DNA of 14,417 nucleotides, taken from Myxococcota bacterium. GTDB lineage: Bacteria; Myxococcota_A; UBA9160; PR03. The stretch's first letter is position 1. Each line of letters starts with the position of its first letter. The stretch is taken from NCBI GenBank assembly GCA_030066475.1, contig JASJBO010000133.1:1-14417 (forward strand), read 5' to 3'. Shown one piece after another: positions 1 through 5,359 of the stretch. The notes beneath the pieces are model-generated. The model saw nothing but the letters and a program-made list of their open reading frames with translations, did not search any database and was not told the DNA's origin. The translations under genes were made by a program, and so were the position numbers.

Positions 1-878
1 CACACCGCGATGCAGTCCTCCACCTCGCCGAAGAGGCGCTGCATCTTGCCGTAGGTCCGGAGGTGATCGACGGTGATCTTGCGGTCGATCCCGTAGAGGT
101 CGTTCGAGGCCTGGACGTCGATCACGCCGCGCGGCGAAGTCCGGAGCACGCAGCTGAAGGCGTAGCGCTGCTGGATGAAGTCCGAGTCGAAGATCGCCCT
201 CGGAATGATGCTGCTGCTGCGGTTGCCGAAGTGGGCGTGATAGACGGAGCGGGTCTCGAGGCGCGCGTACGACATGGTGAACGACTTCAGCGACTTGTAG
301 AGCAGACGGTTGAAGTACATCTCACGGGGGTCGTCGTAATAGGCGTGCACGAAGTGCTTGGCGTCGTAGGCACGCGCCACGCCGTAGAGCGTGCCGACGC
401 GCGTCTCGATCGCCACGCCCTTGTCGAACGGCAGCAGACCCTTGACCTGGCCCTTGAAATAGTCGCCGAGCTCGAAGTGGTGCTCGACCTCCTCCGCCTC
501 CTTGTGGCCCCGGTACATCGCGAGGCGGAGCCGGGGCTTGCAGCCCGTCCGCTCGACGAGGAGGTCCCGGATCGTCTTGATCATCTCGACGTAGGGGCGG
601 CCGCCCATGATCCCGAAGCCGTGCTCGCTCGCACAGACGTTGACGCTGTCGCCGGGCTGGATCTTCGACATGTCGACCCGCGCCAGACTGGCCTCGGCCC
701 TGCTTCGGACGGCGCCTACGTCGTCCGCGTCGTCGGTGTAGATCGGCTGGGGGAACTCCGGGAAGAGCTCGTCCACGCCGAGCGAGACGAAGCCGGGCAG
801 CGACGCGACCCGCGGCCGAGGCGCCGGGGCGTAGGCGGAGGGCATGAAGTCGGGGGGCTGGATGGCCGTGGCGCTCAT
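1..878 (-). CDS. LarA-like (lactate racemase superfamily) protein, C-terminus cut by window edge
   Basis: An open frame of 292 codons runs without a stop from the ATG at 878 to the left edge. The ATG overlaps the upstream ferredoxin stop (ATGA), and GGGAG lies 6 nt before it, so translational coupling is likely. I do not recognise it with certainty. The pattern resembles LarA/DUF2088 proteins: a Rossmann-like stretch at residues 78-122, then RGHKEAEE (His125) where LarA has its GTHRP-type loop. After that come VGTLYG (161-166), His178, Lys195/Lys198 and His214, in the order of the LarA pincer-cofactor and catalytic residues (His, His, Lys, His). LarA proteins use a nickel-pincer nucleotide to move hydride at 2-hydroxyacids. 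Spacings differ from lactate racemase, so the substrate is unknown. Co-transcription with an Fe-S electron carrier is odd for a redox-neutral racemase. The CDS is secure; the family is a moderate inference. Typical family length is a little over 400 residues, so roughly a third is missing. Confidence 0.75.
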   Translation of the reverse strand, partial: MSATAIQPPDFMPSAYAPAPRPRVASLPGFVSLGVDELFPEFPQPIYTDDADDVGAVRSRAEASLARVDMSKIQPGDSVNVCASEHGFGIMGGRPYVEMIKTIRDLLVERTGCKPRLRLAMYRGHKEAEEVEHHFELGDYFKGQVKGLLPFDKGVAIETRVGTLYGVARAYDAKHFVHAYYDDPREMYFNRLLYKSLKSFTMSYARLETRSVYHAHFGNRSSSIIPRAIFDSDFIQQRYAFSCVLRTSPRGVIDVQASNDLYGIDRKITVDHLRTYGKMQRLFGEVEDCIAV

Positions 879-1489
879 GACTGGCTCCCTTCGGGCTGGG
901 TGTCCTTGCGAACCTGGAAGTAGTCGAGGTCCTCCTCGAGCCAGGACCCCGCTTCGCCGTCGAGCTGGCTGCCCTCGAGGTCGAGCATGGACAGCGTGAG
1001 GTCGTACCAGCGGAACCCCTTGGGCGGCGTCAGGTCGCGACCGGCCGCCTTCAGGAGACGGAGTGCGGGGGCGACGCAGTAGATCTTGCAGCCCCCGCGG
1101 ATGCCGGTCATCGCCGAGACGTCCTCGAGGTGCTGCGCGCCCATCACGATCGCCGCGGCGACGGGGAGCGTGGTCATGGGCGCGCAGGGGCACATGGGAG
1201 ACATCAGCGGGACCCCCGCCTTCTCGGCGAGCGCGGCGGCCTTCTCCCGCGTCTCCTCGTCGATGGCCAGCCCCACCGGCAGCTCGAGCGGCGTCTCGCG
1301 CCGCGTCATCCACATGACGTCCTCGGGGCAGCGATCGACGCAATACCCACAGCCGATGCAGCGCTGGTCGTCGATGTACGCCTTGCGCTCGCTCATCGTG
1401 ATCGCGCCGCTCGGGCACGCGATGTCGCACCAGTTGCAGCCGGTGCAGCCCTCGAGGTCGAGCTCGGCCTTGTAGTTCAGCTGGGCCAA
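875..1489 (-). CDS. Fe-S electron-transfer protein: 2x[4Fe-4S] ferredoxin plus variant BFD-like [2Fe-2S] domain
   Basis: A 204-residue cytoplasmic protein. The chosen start is the TTG at 1489, because AGGAG lies 7 nt upstream; the frame is open further upstream but lies inside tetR there. Residues 15-25 and 44-54 each carry CxxCxxCxxxCP, the classic bacterial 2[4Fe-4S] ferredoxin pattern. Residues 100-138 carry C-x-C-x31-C-x3-C, with MGAQHLEDV and TGIRGGC between the pairs. This matches the layout of BFD-like [2Fe-2S] domains (CxC-x(31-34)-CxxC) except for one extra residue in the last pair. The C-terminal 65 residues, with conserved-looking PPKGFRWYDL, are unassigned. The gene overlaps the tetR 3' end by 13 nt and the LarA-like gene by 4 nt, so the three are surely one operon. 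Likely role: delivering electrons to, or sensing redox state for, the downstream LarA-like protein (inference). Confidence 0.85.
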   Translation of the reverse strand: MAQLNYKAELDLEGCTGCNWCDIACPSGAITMSERKAYIDDQRCIGCGYCVDRCPEDVMWMTRRETPLELPVGLAIDEETREKAAALAEKAGVPLMSPMCPCAPMTTLPVAAAIVMGAQHLEDVSAMTGIRGGCKIYCVAPALRLLKAAGRDLTPPKGFRWYDLTLSMLDLEGSQLDGEAGSWLEEDLDYFQVRKDTQPEGSQS

Positions 1490-2079
1490 TTGGGGTCTCC
1501 TTTCGGTGCGCCGGGGCGGAAGCCGTCGACGACGGACCGGACCGCGGCGGCGACCTCTTCGAGGGTCTTCCCGTGGTGGAGCTTGTCCGCGAGCTCGAGC
1601 GAGGCGAGGCCGTGCAGGGCGCACCAGACCACGTGCGCGATCAGCTCGGGGTCGCCCTCGAGCTCGCCGGCGGCCACGGCCGCGTGAAACGGCCGGGCGC
1701 AGATCTCCCAGGCGCGCGCCTCGGCCTCGCGGGTCTCCGGCGAGGTGTAGTCCTGGCGCAGCTCGAACATGATCCGGAACGCCTCGCGGTTCTCGAACGC
1801 GAAGCGCAGGTAGGTCTCGGCGGTGAGCGCTCCGGAGGCGGCGGCCTCGGTCACGTACTCGGCCAGGCGGTCGAAGGCGCGCCCGCGCACGGCGTCGACG
1901 AGCTGCTCCTTGTCGCGGTAGTAGCTGTAGGGCTTGGCGTAGCTGCAGCCGAGGCGCTTGGCGAGACGGCGCAGCGTCAGGCTCGACACGCCCTCCTCGG
2001 CCACCATCTCGAAGGCGGCCTCCGCCACGCTGTCGCGAAAGCGCTCGACCTCGACGGCGGTGAGCTGGGGGCGGGCCAT
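1477..2079 (-). CDS. TetR-family repressor with WHG-type C-terminal domain, first gene of Fe-S/LarA-like operon
   Basis: A 200-residue TetR protein. The N-terminal helix-turn-helix spans about residues 31-63 (SSLTLRRLAKRLGCSYAKPY then SYYRDKEQLVDAV), with the usual YxYxxxKExL end of the DNA-binding domain. The ligand domain ends with WCALHGLASLELADKL, typical of the TetR subgroup with a WHG C-terminal domain. The ATG at 2079 is the only sensible start. It has no Shine-Dalgarno sequence, and the promoter lies directly against it, so a leaderless mRNA is expected. It is followed, with a 13-nt overlap, by the ferredoxin gene. It probably represses its own operon through the palindrome at 2087-2099, released by an unknown small molecule. 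The TetR call is secure; the ligand is unknown. Confidence 0.92.
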   Translation of the reverse strand: MARPQLTAVEVERFRDSVAEAAFEMVAEEGVSSLTLRRLAKRLGCSYAKPYSYYRDKEQLVDAVRGRAFDRLAEYVTEAAASGALTAETYLRFAFENREAFRIMFELRQDYTSPETREAEARAWEICARPFHAAVAAGELEGDPELIAHVVWCALHGLASLELADKLHHGKTLEEVAAAVRSVVDGFRPGAPKGDPNWPS

Positions 2080-2085
2080 GGGCGG

Positions 2086-2113
2086 ATTATCACTGTTAAT
2101 TTAATAATGTCAA
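2086..2113 (-). promoter_or_regulatory. Sigma-70-like promoter of the tetR/Fe-S/LarA-like operon, probably leaderless
   Basis: On the minus strand TTGACA (2113-2108, perfect -35) is followed after 16 bp by GATAAT (2091-2086, 5 of 6 for -10). Six bases (CCGCCC) then separate the -10 from the ATG at 2079, which places the expected transcription start on or next to the A of the ATG. The AT-rich island stands out in the surrounding GC-rich DNA. The -35 overlaps the stop codon of the upstream tetR gene. Confidence 0.75.
2087..2099. promoter_or_regulatory. Candidate TetR operator overlapping the -10
   Basis: TTATCACTGTTAA is an imperfect 13-bp palindrome of the form TTA-n-CA-n-TG-n-TAA. It covers most of the -10 of the operon promoter, so a bound TetR dimer would block RNA polymerase. 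An outer ATTAT/ATAAT pair (2086-2090 and 2104-2108 region) may widen the site. Assignment to the adjacent repressor is inference from position. Confidence 0.5.
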
Positions 2114-2691
2114 GATTTACGCCTCCCGCGCTCGAGGAGCGACACGAACGCAGCGATCGCCGCGTCGCCCTCCGCGAGGTCCTCCGGGAAGAGCACCACT
2201 TGCCCGTCGACCGCCGCCATCATGAGGGTGGCGAGTGCCGCCCGCTCCCGCGGCGGCGTGTCGAGGATCGCCGAGAGGCGCTCCATCCAGTCCTGGCGGA
2301 TCCGCGTCACCACCGAGCGGTAGAAGGGGTCGCCTCGGCACGCCGCGCTGGAGAGATCCAGCCACAGACGGAGCTGATCGGCATTCGCGTCGAGCTTGAG
2401 CGCGGCCCACATCAGCTGGAGCGCGCGCGCGGGGGGCATGCGCCCGCCTGCGGCCAGCGCCTCCAGCGACTCGGCGAGGTCGGAGGTGATGCGCTCGAGC
2501 ACCGCCGAGAGCAGCTCTTCCTTGTTCTCGAAGTAGTAGAGGAGCATCCGGTCGCTGGTGCCGGCCACCTCGGCGAGCCGGCGCAGCCCGGTGTCGCCAA
2601 GGCCCGCACTCAGCACGTGGCCGGCGAGCTTCTCGACCACCTCGGCCCGCTTGTCGCTCTTTCGCGCCACGGCTCCTCGCTCCGACGCCAT
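2110..2691 (-). CDS. TetR-family repressor divergent from a small membrane protein gene
   Basis: A TetR protein of 193 residues from the ATG at 2691, or 196 from the ATG at 2700. Neither start has a Shine-Dalgarno sequence. I prefer 2691 because the upstream ATG lies inside operator 1, but cannot decide. The helix-turn-helix reads GDTGLRRLAEVAGTSDRMLL followed by YYFENKEELLSAVL (about residues 32-65), a standard TetR N-terminus. The all-helical ligand domain follows and ends with FVSLLERGRRKS. It is divergently oriented from the membrane-protein gene across a 74-bp region holding two matching operator-like sites, so it very likely controls both itself and that gene. The inducer is unknown. 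Confidence 0.9.
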   Translation of the reverse strand: MASERGAVARKSDKRAEVVEKLAGHVLSAGLGDTGLRRLAEVAGTSDRMLLYYFENKEELLSAVLERITSDLAESLEALAAGGRMPPARALQLMWAALKLDANADQLRLWLDLSSAACRGDPFYRSVVTRIRQDWMERLSAILDTPPRERAALATLMMAAVDGQVVLFPEDLAEGDAAIAAFVSLLERGRRKS

Positions 2692-2693
2692 GT

Positions 2694-2707
2694 GTAGCAT
2701 GCGCTAC
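2694..2707. promoter_or_regulatory. TetR operator candidate, copy 1
   Basis: GTAGCATGCGCTAC has perfect 5-bp arms (GTAGC/GCTAC) around a 4-bp centre. It overlaps or directly precedes the tetR start. A second copy with one base changed lies 31 bp to the right, about three helical turns, so both would be bound on the same DNA face. Two matching copies in a divergent tetR spacer make this a strong candidate. Confidence 0.75.
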
Positions 2708-2724
2708 GTCCGTGATATAGAGTT

Positions 2725-2738
2725 GTAGCAGGCGCTAC
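2725..2738. promoter_or_regulatory. TetR operator candidate, copy 2
   Basis: GTAGCAGGCGCTAC is identical to copy 1 except for T to G at the seventh base. It lies 14 bp upstream of the AGGAGG of the membrane-protein gene. An AT-rich GATATAGA stretch (2714-2721) between the two copies could provide -10 elements for both directions (TATAGA rightward, TATATC leftward). No good -35 is visible. Confidence 0.75.
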
Positions 2739-2765
2739 GCAAGCGCTGGCACAGGAGGAGTGAAC

Positions 2766-3113
2766 GTGAGTGCATTTCGAGCCCTGCTGGGCGTGATCTT
2801 CCTCTCGATCGTCGCCTACACGGTCGTCGTGATCGCCAACCACGGCATGACCCTGTTCCAGGTCTTCTTCGGCGACGTGGCCAAGATGGGATGGGCCGGC
2901 CAGTTCAACCTCGACTTCATGGGGTTCCTCGTGCTCTCCGGCTTCTGGCTCGCCTGGCGCCACCAGTTCTCGCCGGGCGGCCTGGCGCTCGGGGTGCTGG
3001 GCTTGTTCGGAGGCGCGCCGGTGCTGACGGCGTACCTGTTCGTCGCCAGCCTGCGGGCGAACGGCGACCCGGCGGTGCTCCTGCTCGGGCCCGGGCGCGC
3101 CCACCGCGCGTAG
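2766..3113 (+). CDS. Small integral membrane protein, function unknown
   Basis: A 115-residue protein. The GTG at 2766 is chosen because AGGAGG (2753-2758) lies 7 nt before it; an in-frame GTG at 2760 is too close to that site. It has three hydrophobic segments at about residues 4-25, 47-62 and 73-95. The motif FFGDVAKMGWAGQFNLDF and the following SGFWLAWRHQFSP look like a conserved family of small inner-membrane proteins that I have seen across proteobacteria, but I cannot name a function. The ending LLLGPGRA fits that family, so the gene looks full length despite the damaged DNA just beyond it. It is probably induced when the divergent TetR protein leaves the twin operators. A role in membrane stress or small-molecule tolerance is only a guess. 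Confidence 0.8.
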   Translation: MSAFRALLGVIFLSIVAYTVVVIANHGMTLFQVFFGDVAKMGWAGQFNLDFMGFLVLSGFWLAWRHQFSPGGLALGVLGLFGGAPVLTAYLFVASLRANGDPAVLLLGPGRAHRA

Positions 3114-3139
3114 GCGCGACTCGAAGAGCGCTGCCACTC

Positions 3140-3476
3140 CTACTCCCGGCCGACCAGCACGGCCCGGCAGCAGCATCGCGCGCAGCAGCCTGCGCAGCTC
3201 CTCCTCGCTGCGGGCCGCGGGGCCCGGCACCGCCAGATACGACATCAGGATGCGCAGCACCCACTCGATCAGCGCGTCGAGCTCGAGCTCGGGGTGGAGC
3301 AGGCCCTCGCGACGAGCGGGCTCGAACATCGGACGCAGGATCTCGGCGCCGATCGCCAGCATGCGCTCGGAGGTGAGCACCAGACGGCTGGCGGTCCCCA
3401 GCTCCTGGGGCGAGAGGAGCTGGGCGAGCAGCGGGCGCTCGGGGATCTCGCGCAGGACGAGCGGAAGCTGATCGTC
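3140..3476 (-). pseudogene. TetR-family remnant: C-terminal ligand domain only, no DNA-binding domain
   Basis: The minus-strand frame from about 3476 to 3150 encodes LPLVLREIPERPLLAQLL, then helices with ASRLVLTSERMLAIGAEI, FEPARREGLLHPELELDA, LIEWVLRILMSYLAVPGP and EEELRRLLRAMLLPG. This is the usual C-terminal half of a TetR protein. No helix-turn-helix precedes it; upstream is foreign sequence. No in-frame stop ends it either, and the frame reads on through the antisense of the membrane-protein gene. A TAG one frame off at 3142-3140 would end the protein naturally (after GRAGRE) if there has been a one-base indel near 3150. It is truncated at the 5' side and probably frameshifted at the 3' side. 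Confidence 0.65.
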
Positions 3477-3542
3477 GCCGGCGGCGTGATCGGCGCCGCG
3501 ATGGGCGCCCTCCAGGTGGTGCTCCTGTTCGGGGGCTTCTAG
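3465..3542 (+). pseudogene. C-terminal fragment of a membrane protein
   Basis: Twenty-five codons end in TAG at 3542 and encode KLIVAGGVIGAAMGALQVVL followed by LFGGF. This is a glycine-rich transmembrane segment. All 25 codons end in G or C, the signature of real genes here, while the opposite strand over the same bases lacks it. Upstream the frame is only the antisense of the TetR remnant, so the gene body is gone. This looks like the tail of a deleted gene left by a rearrangement near 3465. The parent family cannot be named. Confidence 0.5.
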
Positions 3543-3582
3543 CCCAGCGGCCCGCCCGCCCGAACCGATGTACGCTGGCGCG

Positions 3583-4830
3583 ATGAGCAGCGCCCCCCTG
3601 CCCGGCACCCTCGACGTCATCGGCCCCGATACCTTCGCGCAGCATGGCTACCCGCACGCCGCCTGGAAGCGGCTGCGCGCCGAGGCGCCGATCCACTGGT
3701 TCGACCTGCCCGGCGGGGTGGGCTTCTGGGCGGTGACCAAGCGCGAGGACATCGTCTGGATCTCGAAGCAGCCGCAGCGCTTCCTGAACGCGCCGCGGCT
3801 GGCGATCTTCGAGGAAGGCGCCCCCGTCGAGGGCGAGCGCACGCTGGCGCGGCACCTGCTCAACATGGATCCGCCCGAGCACGCCGAGTTCCGCAAGGCG
3901 GCGAGCCACTGGTTCACCCCGGCCGCGATCCGGCGCCGCGACGCCGAGGTGACCCGCATCACGCGCGACCTGCTCGCCGAGATGGCGGGCGACGGCGACG
4001 AGCGCACCGGCGACTTCGTCGGCGACCTGACCGCGCCGCTCACCCTCCACGTCCTGGCCGACATGCTGGGCGTGCCGCGTTCGGACTGGAAGCTGATGTT
4101 CCGCTGGACCAACCAGATCGCGGGCGCCAGCGACCCCGAGTATCAGACCACGGCCGAGCCGCAGGGAAGCGTCGAAGATGCGCGCCACGGCATGTTCGCC
4201 TACTTCGCCGACCTCGCCGCCGAGCGGCGCAAGGCGCCGCGCGACGACATGGTGAGCGTGCTCTCCAACGCCACGGTCGACGGCGCGCCGATGCCGGCCT
4301 TCGAGCTGATGTCGTACTTCCTGCTGCTGGTGGTCGCCGGCAACGAGACCACCCGCAACGCGGCGAGCGGCGGTCTGCTCGCGCTGATCGAGAACCCAGA
4401 CCAGATGCAGAAGCTGCGGGCGAGCCCCGAGCTGGTGGAGGCGGCCGTCGAGGAGATCGTGCGCTGGACCTCGCCGGTGATCCAGTTCTGCCGGACGCCG
4501 ATCGAAGACGTCGAGATCCGCGGCCAGAAGATCCGCGCGAACGACTCGATGTGTCTGCTCTACCCCTCGGCCAACCGCGACGAGGACGTGTTCGAGGACG
4601 GCGACGCCTTCCGGGTCGACCGCAAGCCCAACCCGCACCTGGGCTTCGGCATCGGCGAGCACTTCTGCCTGGGCGCGAACCTGGCGCGCCTCGAGCTGCA
4701 GGTGATCTTCCGCGAGCTGGCGCAACGGCTCGACGCCGTCGAGCTGGCCGGACCCGTCGAGCGCATGCGCTCGAGCTTCCTCGGCGGCGTCAAGCGCATG
4801 CCGATCCGCTACGCGCTGCAGCCGGCGTAG
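3583..4830 (+). CDS. Cytochrome P450 monooxygenase
   Basis: A 415-residue soluble bacterial P450, full length for the class. The ATG at 3583 gives MSSAPLPGTL; an in-frame ATG at 3568 would add five residues, and neither has a clear Shine-Dalgarno sequence. Family marks: the I-helix oxygen-activation motif AGNETT (252-257), the K-helix ExxR (Glu291, Arg294) and the haem-binding loop FGIGEHFCLG (355-364) with Cys362 as the iron ligand. The LNMDPPEHAEFRK stretch (about residues 91-103) is also typical. It would insert one oxygen atom from O2 into a substrate, taking electrons from a ferredoxin partner. The AGNETT and GEHFCLGANLARLE patterns recall the CYP124/125/142 group acting on sterol side chains and branched lipids, but I cannot fix the substrate. 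No dedicated ferredoxin or reductase adjoins it; the 2[4Fe-4S]/BFD protein lies about 2 kb away in another operon. Confidence 0.95.
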   Translation: MSSAPLPGTLDVIGPDTFAQHGYPHAAWKRLRAEAPIHWFDLPGGVGFWAVTKREDIVWISKQPQRFLNAPRLAIFEEGAPVEGERTLARHLLNMDPPEHAEFRKAASHWFTPAAIRRRDAEVTRITRDLLAEMAGDGDERTGDFVGDLTAPLTLHVLADMLGVPRSDWKLMFRWTNQIAGASDPEYQTTAEPQGSVEDARHGMFAYFADLAAERRKAPRDDMVSVLSNATVDGAPMPAFELMSYFLLLVVAGNETTRNAASGGLLALIENPDQMQKLRASPELVEAAVEEIVRWTSPVIQFCRTPIEDVEIRGQKIRANDSMCLLYPSANRDEDVFEDGDAFRVDRKPNPHLGFGIGEHFCLGANLARLELQVIFRELAQRLDAVELAGPVERMRSSFLGGVKRMPIRYALQPA

Positions 4831-4860
4831 GGCAGACGCGGGCGGCGCTAGCCCTGCAGC
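4815..4860. terminator. Inverted repeat across the convergent P450 and NTF2-like stops
   Basis: GCTGCAG (4815-4821) and CTGCAGC (4854-4860) are exact complements flanking both stop codons, and GGGC/GCCC (4830-4833 and 4851-4854) add inner pairing. Such a structure could end transcription in both directions. There is no U tract, so this is weak. Confidence 0.25.
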
Positions 4861-5270
4861 TCCGCCCCGTGCTGCGCCATCCACTCGCCCATCCGCTTCT
4901 GCGCCTCGGGGTCGAACTCGTCGCGCAGCCGCGCGATGCGGTCGCCGTCGAAGGTCGCGATCTCCTTGCCCGAGATGGCGAGGTCCGGGCAACCCGCCTT
5001 CGTGTAGGTGACGGTCCACTGCATGGTGAGCGTGTCGCCGTCCACGGTCGGGGTCTGGAAGTCGGGCGTGCGGCGGTCCATGCGCCGGTCGAAGGCGTCG
5101 ACACCGCCCTTGAGCTTCGCCAGCACCGCCGCGCGCCCGCTCGCGTCCTCGGGCTCGCCCTCGTAGACGGCGTCCTCGGTGAAGTACTGCTCGATCCGCG
5201 TCCAGTCATCGTCCTCGTAGCTCCGCTCGAAGGCCTCGGCGTAGGCCTGATACCGCTCCAGGATGCCCAT
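4848..5270 (-). CDS. NTF2/SnoaL-like fold protein
   Basis: A 140-residue protein. The ATG at 5270 is preceded by AAGGAGG at a 5-nt spacing; a GTG at 5276 overlaps that ribosome site and is rejected. The sequence has the SnoaL/NTF2-like cone-fold pattern: an N-terminal helix (ERYQAYAEAFERSYEDDDW), then YFTEDAVYEGEPEDASGRAA, a helix with LKGGVDAFDRR, and beta strands (GDTLTMQWTVTYTKAG, ISGKEIATFDGDRIARLRDE) before a short C-terminal helix. Members are small isomerases, hydratases, cyclases or ligand binders, often in lipid or polyketide pathways. It is convergent with the P450 (17 bp apart) and divergent from the EAL gene, so it is probably its own transcription unit. A shared pathway with the P450 is only suggested by proximity. 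Confidence 0.85.
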   Translation of the reverse strand: MGILERYQAYAEAFERSYEDDDWTRIEQYFTEDAVYEGEPEDASGRAAVLAKLKGGVDAFDRRMDRRTPDFQTPTVDGDTLTMQWTVTYTKAGCPDLAISGKEIATFDGDRIARLRDEFDPEAQKRMGEWMAQHGAELQG

Positions 5271-5308
5271 CTGCACCTCCTTCTCACCCCGAACGGCCAG
5301 GATACGGC

Positions 5309-5325
5309 AGTCCCGCAGGGGGACT
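5309..5325. promoter_or_regulatory. Dyad in the divergent NTF2/EAL spacer
   Basis: AGTCCC-gcagg-GGGACT is a perfect 6-bp inverted repeat in the 89-bp spacer between the divergent NTF2-like and EAL genes. It may be an operator or a 5'-UTR hairpin. No -35/-10 pair that I would defend is visible nearby. Confidence 0.3.
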
Positions 5326-5359
5326 CAATCCCGGGGCCGCGCCGGCCGAAGCGAAGGGA

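Noticed and set aside
63..923. Plus-strand open frame of 286 codons over the left-edge gene
   Set aside because: It is the antisense of the LarA-like gene; the minus frame has the coding codon bias, a ribosome site and an operon overlap.
3540..3583. Start of the P450 at the ATG at 3568
   Set aside because: Possible, but there is no ribosome site and the extra MYAGA adds nothing family-like; 3583 preferred with low certainty.
2917..5019. Minus-strand 700-codon frame under the P450
   Set aside because: Antisense and off-frame to the TetR remnant and P450; no protein-like segments.
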